Positions 1 through 12,880 of a stretch of 64,000 bases of DNA are shown piece by piece. The notes beneath the pieces were generated by a model that saw nothing but the letters and a program-made list of their open reading frames with translations, made no database searches and was not told the origin of the DNA. Each line of letters opens with the position of its first letter. Position 1 is the stretch's first letter. Both the position numbers and the translations under genes were made by a program. Origin of the DNA: Tepidiforma flava (GTDB lineage: Bacteria; Chloroflexota; Dehalococcoidia; Tepidiformales; Tepidiformaceae); contig NZ_CP115149.1 in the NCBI RefSeq assembly GCF_027594505.1, positions 2,066,227 through 2,130,226 of the forward strand, read 5' to 3'.

Positions 1-46
1 CCTCGGCCGGCGGCAGCGGCACCTCGAACTCCACCACGTCACTCAT
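1..46 (-). CDS. 5' end of a small element gene (runs off the left edge)
   Basis: An ATG at 46-44 opens a frame reading MSDVVEFEVPLPPAE before the window ends. It overlaps the stop of the preceding 76-codon gene by a few bases, the same compact spacing as the rest of this leftward operon. A GGAGGG lies about 8 bases upstream of the ATG. Only about 15 codons are visible, so no function can be given and the gene could still be spurious. Confidence 0.35.
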   Translation of the reverse strand, partial: MSDVVEFEVPLPPAE

Positions 47-269
47 CGGGCAAGCCCTCCTCGAGGAGCAGGTTCTCTACGGCGGCGATGAGCTGGTGCG
101 CCTGCCGCGGCGTCAGCTCGGCGGCGATGACGCGCAGGTAGCCGCCGGCATGCGGGTTCAGCACCACCGCCAGCCGGAGCCGCGGCCGCCCGGCGGCGTC
201 CGTCACGGGTTCGATGGCGAGCGCGCGGCCGTCGCAGCGGACGGACTGGCGGCGGAGCGCGGCGATCAT
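39..269 (-). CDS. small uncharacterised protein, 76 aa, coupled to the DnaC-like gene
   Basis: The frame is open further upstream, but the likely start is the ATG at 269-267, which overlaps the stop of the DnaC-like gene as ATGA and so predicts translational coupling. The product begins MIAALRRQSVRCDG and has a short basic and hydrophobic N-terminus, then a predicted beta-rich part and an acidic helix ending LLLEEGLPDE. I recognise no family. Its place at the end of the replication operon of the integrated element suggests a small phage-type accessory protein; that is inference only. Confidence 0.5.
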   Translation of the reverse strand: MIAALRRQSVRCDGRALAIEPVTDAAGRPRLRLAVVLNPHAGGYLRVIAAELTPRQAHQLIAAVENLLLEEGLPDE

Positions 270-1135
270 GCGGCGTCCCTCGGCGCGCCCATCCGGCGGT
301 CCGGGCCGGTGACCTGGACCACCACGGACGAGGCGGTGTCGACGAGCCGCGAGCGGACGCGCGGCGCCAGCTCCTGCAGCGTCACGTTCGAGGTCACGAC
401 CATCGGCAGAGCGTCGCGGTAGCGGCCGTCGACGAGCGCGAAGAGCCGTTCTTCGGCCCATTCGGTGCCGCGGTGGGCGCCGAGGTCGTCGAGGACGAGG
501 AGCGGGACGCGGAGGAGCTGCTCCTGGACGTCGTCGACGGTTTCGGTGGCGCGGTCGGGGTCGGAGGCGCGGCGGAGCCGGTCGAGGAGGTCGACGACGG
601 GCCAGAACTGACCGCGGACGCCGTGCTGTTCGAAGACCTGCCTGAGGATGCCGCAGGCGAGGTGGGTCTTGCCGGTGCCGCGCTCGCCGGTGAGGAAGAG
701 CACCGGTTTCGGCGGCGGCCAGCTGGCGGCGTAGGCTGCGGCGGCGAGGCGCGGCTTGCCGTCCGGCGGCAGCCAGGTCTCGATGCGGACGGGCCGGTAG
801 CGGGCGGGGATGCGCATGCGCTCTTCGGGCGGCGGCGCGGGCTGGCTCCCGGGAGCGGGCGTGATTGCGGCGGCGCCGGCGCAGGCGGGGCAGGGTTCGG
901 AGCGGCCGAACATCGGGTGGCCGGCGGGCCAGCCGCGGCGGATGCGGCCGCCATCGCGGCAGACGCAGCAGCGGTGGCGCCAGTCGGGCGGTTCGACGTC
1001 GTCGGCGCCGCAGGCGGGGCAGCGGGGGAGCTCGCCCCAGCCGGGGCGCGGCTCATTCGACGAGGGCGCCGGCTGCCCGGAGCTGGGCGAGGATGGGGTC
1101 GTCAGCGCCCCAAGGGCGTCCTTGAGCGTTCGCAT
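266..1135 (-). CDS. DnaC/IstB-like AAA+ ATPase, probable helicase loader
   Basis: 289 aa. The C-terminal two thirds is a DnaC/IstB-type AAA+ domain: Walker A GERGTGKTHL, Walker B LLVLDDLGAHRG followed by a Glu-rich EERL helix, and a sensor-like VVTSNVT then RSRLVD (arginine-finger region). The N-terminus carries Cys pairs (CPACGADD, CCVCRDGG, CPACAG) that suggest a zinc ribbon. Family knowledge: such ATPases load the replicative helicase at phage or plasmid origins. The start ATG at 1135 has an AGGAGG six bases upstream, and the gene begins inside the 3' end of the replication initiator gene (83 bp overlap). IstB-type transposition helpers look alike, but no transposase is present, so helicase loading fits better. 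Confidence 0.8.
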   Translation of the reverse strand: MRTLKDALGALTTPSSPSSGQPAPSSNEPRPGWGELPRCPACGADDVEPPDWRHRCCVCRDGGRIRRGWPAGHPMFGRSEPCPACAGAAAITPAPGSQPAPPPEERMRIPARYRPVRIETWLPPDGKPRLAAAAYAASWPPPKPVLFLTGERGTGKTHLACGILRQVFEQHGVRGQFWPVVDLLDRLRRASDPDRATETVDDVQEQLLRVPLLVLDDLGAHRGTEWAEERLFALVDGRYRDALPMVVTSNVTLQELAPRVRSRLVDTASSVVVQVTGPDRRMGAPRDAA

Positions 1136-2087
1136 GCTGCACCTCCTGCAGGATGGCCCGGACCCGGGAGGGGAACGGGAGCTGGCTGCGCCGGCGGCAT
1201 TCGGCGATGGCGGCGGCGACGGCCTCGTGGGCGCCGGCGAAGTCGCGGCCGAGCTGGGCGGCTTCGTCGAACGTGAGCGGGTCGGCCTGGAACTTCCGCG
1301 GGAGCGCCGCGAGCACCAGGTCGCGCACTTCGCGGACGGCCGGCGGGTCGGCGGCGGATGGACCGCCGGGGGCCTCCTCGAGGGCGCCGGCGGCAGCGGC
1401 CGGGCTGCGCTCGGGGAGGGATTTCAGGTCGTCGTCGCGCGCTTTGCGCGCTGGATGTGACGACGACGACCGAAGGGAGGAGTCGTCACATCTCTGGGGT
1501 CGTAAAGGGGATGTGGCATCGCTCGAGCATCCCTCGAGCATCGGCTGAGCATCGCCTTCGGCATGCTCGGAGCATGCGTCGAGCATGCCGTCGGGCATGC
1601 GCCGCGCATGGGCTGCGGCATGCGCCGGGCATGCGGTTGGCATGCCGTCCGGCATGCGGGGAGCATCGGCTGGCGATGCGGGCGGCTGCTGATCCGGCGC
1701 CTGCTGCGGGGCAGCCGCGGCTGCTGCCGGCGGCGACTCACCGGCTTCGCGCGGGCGCCGGCTCCAGCGGGCGGAGGCGGCGGCGCCGGCGCGCTCGGAC
1801 CGCCGCTTCCGCTCGTCGTCGAGCTCGGCGCGGCTCGGGTTATAGAGAAGATAGTCGTGGATGACCCAGCCGCCGGCGGTCTGCTCCCAGAGGCCGGCGG
1901 CTTCGAGCTCGGCGGCGGTCCGCTTCGAGCCGAGGATGACGGGGAGGACGCCGGCCGGGATGAAGCCGTCCGTCTCGTGCTGGGAGGCGTAGCAGAGCGC
2001 CAGGACGTGCACCCGGAAGGCGCGGCCGCTGAGCGAGACGACCTTCGGGTGATGGCCGAACGTGTCGTCGAGGCGGACCCAGCTCAT
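1053..2087 (-). CDS. phage-type replication initiator with internal iteron array
   Basis: 344 aa. The N-terminal ~110 residues (WVRLDDTFGHHPKVVSL, then GVLPVILGSKRTAAELE and a WVIHDYLLYNPSR segment) resemble the N-terminal DNA-binding domains of phage replisome organisers. The middle (about residues 115-240) is low-complexity and Ala/Pro/His/Met rich; the C-terminal ~100 residues look helical. The ATG at 2087 is preferred over a GTG at 2096 because it overlaps the previous stop as ATGA and has GGAGG eight bases upstream. The DnaC-like gene follows, the same initiator-then-loader order as lambda O and P. Residues about 140-190 are encoded by a helically phased GCAT array. The initiator assignment rests on N-terminal resemblance and context, so it is probable rather than proven. 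Confidence 0.65.
   Translation of the reverse strand: MSWVRLDDTFGHHPKVVSLSGRAFRVHVLALCYASQHETDGFIPAGVLPVILGSKRTAAELEAAGLWEQTAGGWVIHDYLLYNPSRAELDDERKRRSERAGAAASARWSRRPREAGESPPAAAAAAPQQAPDQQPPASPADAPRMPDGMPTACPAHAAAHARRMPDGMLDACSEHAEGDAQPMLEGCSSDATSPLRPQRCDDSSLRSSSSHPARKARDDDLKSLPERSPAAAAGALEEAPGGPSAADPPAVREVRDLVLAALPRKFQADPLTFDEAAQLGRDFAGAHEAVAAAIAECRRRSQLPFPSRVRAILQEVQHANAQGRPWGADDPILAQLRAAGALVE
1516..1666. repeat. iteron-like array: 14 GCAT cores at 11-12 bp spacing, candidate origin
   Basis: GCAT begins at 1516, 1527, 1538, 1549, 1561, 1572, 1583, 1595, 1606, 1618, 1629, 1640, 1652 and 1663. Spacings are only 11 or 12 bp, about one helical turn, so every core faces the same side of the DNA. 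Many cores extend to the palindrome GCATGC. Because 11 is not a multiple of three, successive cores fall in different codon frames, so protein sequence alone does not explain the period. Arrays of this kind inside an initiator gene are typical of theta-replication origins, as in lambda O. Confidence 0.8.
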
Positions 2088-2251
2088 CCGCGGCACCTCC
2101 GGAGCGAGAACGATGTCCCGACCACGCAGGCCGGGTTCGCGCAGGGGAGAGCGGCCGCGCCGGCGGCAGCTGCGAGCTCGTCGCCGTGCGGGACGACGTA
2201 CTCGTCGATGACGAACCGGCCGCGGCGGATGCGGACGTGGAGGTGGGGCAT
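2084..2251 (-). CDS. small protein, 55 aa, upstream of the replication initiator
   Basis: An ATG at 2251-2249 with GGAGGA nine bases upstream opens 55 codons beginning MPHLHVRIRRGRFVIDEY and ending RRCRG, with its TGA overlapping the initiator ATG (ATGA). The basic first half and two Cys residues (LPCANPAC) are the only visible features. Clean ribosome binding sites on both sides and coupled spacing support real translation. Function is unknown; a short regulator or DNA-binding accessory of the replication operon is a guess. Confidence 0.55.
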   Translation of the reverse strand: MPHLHVRIRRGRFVIDEYVVPHGDELAAAAGAAALPCANPACVVGTSFSLRRCRG

Positions 2252-2255
2252 GGCG

Positions 2256-2495
2256 TCAGTTCCTCCCGAGCCAGGCGACGGCGCGGAGGTCGAGCCAGCC
2301 GCCGCGCCAGAGGGCGTACGGGCTGCGGGCGGCCGCCAGCGGCGCGCGCCGGTCGACGGCCCACTCCATCACCAGCTCTTCGTCCGGCGAGAGCCAGCCG
2401 AAGCGGGATTCGTAATCCCCGGCGCGCCGGCCGGCGGCAGCGAGGTCGCAGCCGGGCGCCGGGAGCCAGTTCGCGGTAAGCGGCCACCGGTTCAT
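2256..2495 (-). CDS. small uncharacterised phage-type protein, 79 aa
   Basis: The start is taken as the ATG at 2495 (MNRWPLTANWLPAPG), which overlaps the stop of the gene before it as ATGA and has GGAGGG seven bases upstream. In-frame starts at 2501 and 2510 are less well placed. The product is rich in Trp and acidic residues (GWLSPDEELVMEWAVDRR) and ends with a WRGGWLDLRAVAWLGRN segment. No family recognised. It sits in the compact leftward operon between a Cys-containing small protein and the 55-aa protein. Confidence 0.5.
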   Translation of the reverse strand: MNRWPLTANWLPAPGCDLAAAGRRAGDYESRFGWLSPDEELVMEWAVDRRAPLAAARSPYALWRGGWLDLRAVAWLGRN

Positions 2496-2734
2496 GCCCA
2501 TTCCCTCCACTCGCGCACCCGGAGGTAAGACGGGAGGTCGGTGTGGTAGATGGCCGGGTAGAGGCGATCACGGCTGATGCCCCGTCCGGCGGCCTGGCCG
2601 ACCCACGCCTCGTGCGAGGCCGGGAAGCGGCGGCAGGCGCCGCAGGCAGCGCAGCGGCCTTCGAGCCACGGCGTGCCGTTCGGCTCGTCGATGCGCCAGC
2701 GGTGGACGTGGCGGTCACGCTGCCGGGCCGTCAT
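2492..2734 (-). CDS. small protein with CAACGAC zinc-knuckle-like motif, 80 aa
   Basis: 80 aa starting MTARQRDRHVHRWRIDEP and containing GRCAACGACRRFPAS, a CxxCxxC cluster with His residues upstream that could bind a metal. The rest is a helical, Trp/Tyr-rich C-terminus (YLRVREWREWA). The gene begins 20 bp inside the end of the recombinase gene, so the two are probably co-translated. Small zinc-knuckle proteins of unknown role are common in phage early operons; no specific function can be given. Confidence 0.5.
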   Translation of the reverse strand: MTARQRDRHVHRWRIDEPNGTPWLEGRCAACGACRRFPASHEAWVGQAAGRGISRDRLYPAIYHTDLPSYLRVREWREWA

Positions 2735-3590
2735 CGCCGTCCCCCTGTTCGAAGCGGTAGACCTCGGCGACGAGGGTGATGACGTCGGCCTCCGGGTTGC
2801 GCCGGAACCATTCGCGCACCTTCGCCGCCGGGCCGAGGCGGTTCGGGCCGAGCTCGGCGTCGAGGTAGGCGACGAGCTGCTGTTTGGTGAGGCCGTTGGC
2901 GCGGAGGGCGTGGCCGAGCGCCTCCCACTGGCCGCGGTCGAGCTGGACGGGCGGTTCGCCGGCGCCGGCTGCGGGCAGCGGGTGCGGTTCGAGCAGCTCG
3001 CCGGTCTCCCGGTCGACGCGGGCTGGCCGGGCGCCGGGGACGTCGCCGGCTTCGGTCTCGTCCATCCAGCCGAGGCCGGCGAGGGAGAGGGTGGCGCGGC
3101 GCTTCGCCTTCGTCTCGGCCTTCATGAGGGCGTTGGCGAGCGGTTCGCCTTTGAGGCCGGCGATGCTGACAGCGCCGACGGCTTCGTCGCTGCGGCCGGT
3201 GCGGTCGACGGCGCGGGCGGTGACGACGTAGAGGCCGGCCTCGGCGAGCATTTCGCGGCTGGTGATTTCAACGGAGATGCCGCGGTTCGCCCGAAGCTGG
3301 TCGGTGGCGGTGCGGGTGGCGTAGAGGACGAGGCGGCCGTTGAGGTGGAGGTAGTCCAACGGCTTGGTGAGCGGGTTGAGGCCGAGCGAGTCGCAGACGC
3401 GGCGGTAGTAGTCGAGCCGCTGGGCGGGCGTGAGCCGGGCGAGGTCGCCGCCGACGATGACCTGTTCGAGGAGGGCGCCGGCGTCGGCGGCGGCGGGCTG
3501 GGGCTGGGCCGGCGCGGCGGGCTGGGGCTGGGCCGGCGCGGCGGGCGCGTCGGCGAGAGCGGGCTGGATGGTGGCGGTGTCGGCGGTCAT
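2715..3590 (-). CDS. putative phage single-strand annealing recombinase (RecT/Bet-like)
   Basis: 291 aa. After a Pro/Ala/Gln-rich N-terminal tail comes CDSLGLNPLTKPLDYLHLNG, the kind of segment seen early in RecT/Bet-type annealing proteins, then RLVLYATRTATDQLR, IAGLKGEPLANALMKAETK and KAKRRATLSLAGLGWMDETE. The last part is conserved in many phage proteins annotated as recombinases or hypotheticals. Role by family: annealing single-stranded DNA during recombination-dependent phage replication, which suits its place upstream of the initiator and loader. No exonuclease partner lies in the window. The start ATG at 3590 overlaps the stop of the LexA-like frame (ATGA). The recombinase call is moderate; the family boundary is uncertain. 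Confidence 0.55.
   Translation of the reverse strand: MTADTATIQPALADAPAAPAQPQPAAPAQPQPAAADAGALLEQVIVGGDLARLTPAQRLDYYRRVCDSLGLNPLTKPLDYLHLNGRLVLYATRTATDQLRANRGISVEITSREMLAEAGLYVVTARAVDRTGRSDEAVGAVSIAGLKGEPLANALMKAETKAKRRATLSLAGLGWMDETEAGDVPGARPARVDRETGELLEPHPLPAAGAGEPPVQLDRGQWEALGHALRANGLTKQQLVAYLDAELGPNRLGPAAKVREWFRRNPEADVITLVAEVYRFEQGDGDDGPAA
3492..3539. repeat. two perfect 24-bp tandem repeats in the recombinase N-terminal tail
   Basis: A 24-bp unit beginning GGCGGGCTGGGGCTGG occurs twice back to back (3492-3515 and 3516-3539) and starts a third time. It encodes the repeated AAPAQPQP stretch of the recombinase tail. As a multiple of three it preserves the frame, so it probably reflects slippage in an unconstrained linker. 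Confidence 0.7.
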
Positions 3591-3823
3591 CGTGCCTCCT
3601 TCAGCTGCAGGTGTTCGAGCCCGCGCGGGGTGAGCCGGAGCGAGCGGAAGGTGCGGTCGTCCCAGTCGAGGTAGCCTTCGTCGCGCAGTTCGTGGAGCCA
3701 GTAGTAGGCGGTGCTCGAACCGCGGAAGCCGGCGCGCTCGGCGAGTTCGCGGACGGTGGGCGGGATGCCGCGTTCGCGCCAGAGGCTGGCGGCGGCCCAG
3801 CGGCCCGGCGGTAGCGGGGCGTG
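3587..3823 (-). pseudogene. LexA N-terminal-type winged-helix domain without a normal start or protease domain
   Basis: The open frame encodes about 78 residues closely matching the DNA-binding domain of LexA: LWRERGIPPTVRELAERAGF, then GSSTAYYWLHELRDEGYL and a wing-like FRSLRLTPRGLEHL. The Ser/Lys self-cleavage domain of LexA is absent. Upstream the frame is closed by an amber TAG at 3826-3824, and no ATG, GTG or TTG lies between that TAG and the domain; a further 100 codons are open before it. The TGA overlaps the ATG of the recombinase gene. Either the gene is a decayed repressor, or a non-canonical start or amber readthrough expresses it. A SOS-type operator lies upstream at 4132-4145. 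Confidence 0.55.
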
Positions 3824-3826
3824 CTA

Positions 3827-4131
3827 GACTGCGCGCCGTGACCGAGTCGGTTCAGCGGCGGGAGCCGCGGTGCGGCGGGCGGACGCGCGGCGGACTGGAA
3901 GCGACGGTGCGGCCAGCGGGGCCGGCCGGGGCGGCGGCAGCGTCCGGCTGGAGGTGGTGGGCGGAAGGCGGCGCCGGGCCGTGCGAACCGCGAGGATTGC
4001 TTCGGCTTCGCGAGGAGAGGGCAGCGACCGGGGGCCCGCCGCCAGTCGTCCCGGGCAGCGGGCGAGCCAGGGGGCGAGCGTCCCGGGGGAGGGAGTCTCG
4101 ATGACGACGACGACCAGCTCCGCCATAGATC
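3827..4131. other. about 300 bp without a convincing gene; open frame collinear with the LexA-like domain
   Basis: On the minus strand an ATG at 4126, just after the SOS box, opens 100 codons (MAELVVVVIETPSPGTLAPW...) in the same frame as the LexA-like domain and separated from it only by the TAG at 3826-3824. The first ~50 residues look plausible, while the rest is Pro/Arg/Ala-rich and could be chance in high-GC DNA. Plus-strand frames here (for example a GTG at 3838) also have compositionally poor products. I cannot assign a gene with confidence. Confidence 0.3.
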
Positions 4132-4145
4132 AGAACACCTGTTCT
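4132..4145. promoter_or_regulatory. SOS box (LexA-type operator, GAAC-N4-GTTC)
   Basis: AGAACACCTGTTCT is a perfect palindrome apart from its four central bases and contains GAAC at 4133-4136 and GTTC at 4141-4144, the spacing of Gram-positive-type LexA boxes. It lies between the leftward phage-like operon and the rightward hsdM operon, so it could control either. On the minus strand a TACCAT at 4165-4160, like other -10 elements in this window, would put the box just downstream of a leftward start site. Confidence 0.65.
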
Positions 4146-4314
4146 AGCGAGGTGAGGCCATGGTAGCGGACCGGTTTGGCGAGCCGGGAGGGGTGTGCGG
4201 CATGACGTCAGGGGTTGGCGCGGTGTGGGCCCCGGCATCGGGAAAGCGACAGCGGCTGACGCGTCTTGATGGTAAAGATCGGGGGAAGTTCTCACGAGCT
4301 GAACGGAGGTGGCG

Positions 4315-7308
<2,994 letters not shown>

Positions 7309-7312
<4 letters not shown>

Positions 7313-8031
7313 GCGAGGCACCTGTTCCGCCGCGCCACGACGTTGCCATCCGGGCTGAGACGGCGCGGGTGGCTGGTGGTGCCGAGCCTCCCGCGGTGAA
7401 GATGTCGACGCCCTTCTGGCTGTACTGGCTGGACATCGCACTTGCCCATATGCAGGAGGCACTGCGCTGCCGTGGGGACGCCGCGCGCGTGCAGGCGGCC
7501 GGCGGACAGTATGGAGAGGCATTAATTGGAGAAACCCGTGCGTCGATGGTCGCTGCAGTCGCGAGCGCCGCATGTATCGAGTCGTTTGCGAAAACAGTCG
7601 CAATTCGCGCGGGGGGTGATTCGGCGTTTCGGGGCAAGGCTGCCAGGGCCGTTCTCGATGTACTCACCACGGCGTTCGCGATCGAGCGAGCCGTCCTGGA
7701 AAAGCGTCTGAGGCAACTCTTCGATGACCGGAACAGTGCGATACATAGCGGTGAAACCAGCAGCGCATCAGCCCCGCACCCGCTGGGGGTGGAGACCGGA
7801 CGGGCCAACGCCTACTTCACCGTCGAGCGCGCCGCTGGGGCGATCGGCCTTGCCGCCGACCTGTTGGAGGAATGCGTCGCCCGCGCGGTCGGCGGCGATG
7901 AGCCCTCCCCAGCGGCCGGATTAATGCGGGCACGCGCTTCCGATGTCGATGTCCGGGTCGCGCAGATTCGGGAGTGTGTGCTGCAAATTCAGGGCCGCGC
8001 GGGAGTCACCGGCGGTGCAGACTCGCAATGA
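7309..8031 (+). CDS. HEPN-motif protein embedded in the type I R-M operon
   Basis: 240 aa, GTG start overlapping the hsdS stop as GTGA, so translationally coupled. The first ~35 residues are probably flexible; the rest is helical. Residues 137-148 read LFDDRNSAIHSG, containing Arg141-x4-His146 preceded and followed by hydrophobic helices, the signature of HEPN domains, many of which are metal-independent RNases. No ATPase, membrane or nuclease motif of another kind is visible. The gene sits between hsdS and hsdR, the slot held in E. coli prr by PrrC, a HEPN anticodon nuclease kept silent by the R-M complex; unlike PrrC it lacks an ABC-type ATPase domain. RNase or abortive-infection activity is inference. 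Confidence 0.65.
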
Positions 8032-8033
8032 AT

Positions 8034-8058
8034 GGTGCCGCCCGTGAAGGACGGCACC
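8034..8058 (+). terminator. hairpin between the HEPN gene and hsdR
   Basis: GGTGCCG (8034-8040) and CGGCACC (8052-8058) are perfect complements around an 11-base loop, three bases after the HEPN gene stop. No long T run follows (only TTACTCCTT). It could be a weak terminator, an attenuator that lowers hsdR expression relative to hsdM/hsdS, or an mRNA processing or stability element. Confidence 0.35.
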
Positions 8059-8182
8059 GTTACTCCTTCCACAGCATGGTGGATGAGCTACACGGACTAT
8101 CGCTAAGGTGTAACGTTATGAGCAAGTGTTTGGTTAAGAGAGCGCCTCCGGGGTCCCGGCGCGGGTGGGGTGGAATGTCGGC

Positions 8183-11329
<3,147 letters not shown>

Positions 11330-11347
11330 CCCCCGCGACACCAGCTG

Positions 11348-11400
11348 GCGCCTCCGCCGCGGCATCATAAAGCCTCAGCCATTCCTCCCGGCGGAGGCGC
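11348..11400. repeat. 12-bp inverted repeat that sequesters the integrase ribosome binding site
   Basis: GCGCCTCCGCCG (11348-11359) and CGGCGGAGGCGC (11389-11400) are perfect complements with a 29-base loop. The right arm contains the GGAGG at 11393-11397 that serves the integrase ATG at 11404. In RNA the hairpin would block translation; in DNA the arms could be recombination or excision-factor sites. Confidence 0.65.
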
Positions 11401-11403
11401 ACC

Positions 11404-12390
11404 ATGCGCGGCAGCATCCAGAAGCGCGGCAACCTCACCTGGCGCATCTCCATCGAGCTCGACCGCGACCCGATGACGGGGCGCCGGCGGCGCCGCTCCG
11501 AGACGTTCCACGGCACGAAGCGCGACGCGGAGGCGCGGCTCGCCCAGCTCATCCATGAGCACGAAACCGGCCTCGCCGTCGACCCGAGCCGCATCACCGT
11601 CGCTGAGTGGCTGCGGCAGTGGCTCGCCCAGCGCGCACCACAGCTCCGGCCGACGACGCTCGAGCGCTACCGGGCCAGCGTCGAGAGCCGGCTTATCCCG
11701 GCGTTCGGGCGCCTCCAGCTCCAGCAGCTCCGGCCCGCCCACGTCCAGGCCGCCTACGGCCGCTGGCTCGCCGAAGGCCTCGCGCCGGCCACCGTTGCCA
11801 GCCACCACCGCATCCTCGGCCGCGCCCTCAACGACGCCGTCCGCCTCCAGCTCGTCGGACGCGCCGTCACACAAGCCGTCGAGGTGCCGTCCATCCAGCC
11901 GCATCAGCTGCGGCTCGAGCAGGACACTCTCGCCCGCGTTCTCGAGGCCGTGAGCGGCGAGCCGCAGCCGTGGCGCGCCGCCGGGCTCCTCATCGTCCAC
12001 ACCGGCATGCGCCGCGGCGAACTCTGCGGCCTCCAGTGGCCCGACCTCGACCTCGACCGCGGCACCGCCGCCATCCGGCGCACCCGCACCACCACCTACC
12101 GGGGCATGGTCGTCGAAGGGCCGACGAAGACCCGCGCCGGCGAGCGCGTGATTCCCGTCGCCCCGCCGGCCGTCGAAGCCCTGCGCGAATGGCGCCGGGC
12201 GCAGCTGGAGGAGCGGCTCGCCGCGGGCGCCGGCTGGCAGGGCGGCGATTGGGTGTTCACCATCGGCGGGCAGCCGGCAAGGCCAGATTCCGTCACCCAC
12301 TGGTGGACGCGAACGGCGCGTCGGGCGGGCGTCGGCCTGCGGCTGCACGACCTTCGCCACCTGGCGGCGACGCTGATGGCCCAGCACGCC
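11404..12390 (+). pseudogene. int: tyrosine integrase truncated before the catalytic Tyr
   Basis: About 329 codons read as a phage-type tyrosine recombinase: an AP2-like arm-binding start (MRGSIQKRGNLTWRISIEL), an SAM-like core-binding domain (TVAEWLRQWLAQRAP onward), then the catalytic domain with TGMRRGELCGLQWPDL (first catalytic Arg) and LRLHDLRHLAATLMAQHA (His-x-x-Arg). The expected GH box and the Tyr nucleophile, which should follow within ~60 residues, are missing: near 12387 the similarity stops and the sequence continues in another frame as the end of a dehydrogenase gene. The frame stays open to 12927 by chance, running through the tRNA. As it stands the protein cannot recombine DNA. 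It marks the right end of the integrated element. Confidence 0.85.
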
Positions 12391-12683
12391 GCGCCGCCTA
12401 CCGCATCATCGCCGGCAAAGGTGCGACCTACTACGGCGTCGCCGGCGCTGTCGCCCGCCTCCTCCGCGCCATCCGCGACGACGAGCACGCTGTCCTCACC
12501 GTTTCCGCCGTCGGTCGGCCCGGGACCAGCTATGGCGACGTCGCCCTTTCGCTGCCCCGCGTCGTCGGCGCCGGCGGCATCGAAGCCGAACTCCTGCCGC
12601 CGCTCGTCGATGACGAAGCCGACGCCCTCGCGCGGAGCGCCGGCATCCTCCGCGACGCCCTTCGCTCGCTCCCTCGCCCCTGA
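12387..12683 (+). pseudogene. C-terminal fragment of an L-lactate/malate dehydrogenase gene
   Basis: In the frame ending at TGA 12681-12683, about 98 codons read RRAAYRIIAGKGATYYGV, AVLTVSAVGRPGTSYGDVAL, SLPRVVGAGGIEAELLPPL and RSAGILRDALRSL. This is the conserved C-terminal third of NAD-dependent lactate/malate dehydrogenases (after the catalytic His region). The Rossmann domain and active site are absent, and the fragment is fused out of frame to the truncated integrase. It is therefore the surviving 3' end of a host gene interrupted by the element or joined to it by deletion; the 5' part, if kept, lies left of this window. Confidence 0.85.
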
Positions 12684-12708
12684 CGGGCTCTGGCAGACGC
12701 CCCGCACG

Positions 12709-12735
12709 AAAAAACGCCGCCCGGGCGGGCGGCGT
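12709..12735 (-). terminator. intrinsic terminator of the tRNA-Gly transcript
   Basis: ACGCCGCCC (12714-12722) pairs perfectly with GGGCGGCGT (12727-12735) around a four-base loop. On the minus strand the stem is followed directly by six T residues (12714-12709). It lies 18 bases beyond the tRNA 3' end, so it should stop leftward transcription before the dehydrogenase remnant. Confidence 0.85.
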
Positions 12736-12752
12736 CATGCTGTTCGAACGGT

Positions 12753-12826
12753 TGGAGCGGATGGCGGGAATCGAACCCGCGTCTCAACCTTGGGAAGGTC
12801 GCGTTCTGCCATTGAACCACACCCGC
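12753..12826 (-). tRNA. tRNA-Gly, anticodon CCC
   Basis: The minus strand folds as a complete cloverleaf: acceptor GCGGGTG/CATCCGC (one G-U pair), D arm with GGTTCAATGGCAGAAC, anticodon stem CGACC/GGTTG with loop TTCCCAA giving anticodon CCC, a short variable loop, and a T arm with GGTTCGATTCC. Discriminator U is followed by an encoded CCA (12755-12753). It reads GGG codons. It lies just outside the integrase/dehydrogenase junction; tRNA genes are common integration sites, but here the junction falls in the dehydrogenase gene. Confidence 0.95.
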
Positions 12827-12880
12827 CCGCGTCCTCCTGTAGAGTAGCACCCCGCTACGTTAGTTTCGAGGTGCCCCTGC

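Noticed and set aside
266-1135. IstB transposition helper of an IS21-type element
   Set aside because: No IstA transposase or terminal repeats are nearby and the gene follows a replication initiator, so a helicase loader fits better.
1516-1666. CRISPR array
   Set aside because: The repeats are 4-6 bp cores at 11-12 bp spacing, not 23-37 bp repeats with unique spacers, and no cas gene is near.
3838-4166. Plus-strand genes starting at GTG 3838 or ATG 3870
   Set aside because: Products are Gly/Arg/Ala-rich without motifs, there is no ribosome binding site, and the frames look like chance openings in GC-rich DNA.
12753-12826. tRNA-Gly as the attachment site of the element
   Set aside because: The change from integrase to host sequence occurs about 370 bp before the tRNA, inside the dehydrogenase gene, and the tRNA is intact with no duplicate 3' end in the window.
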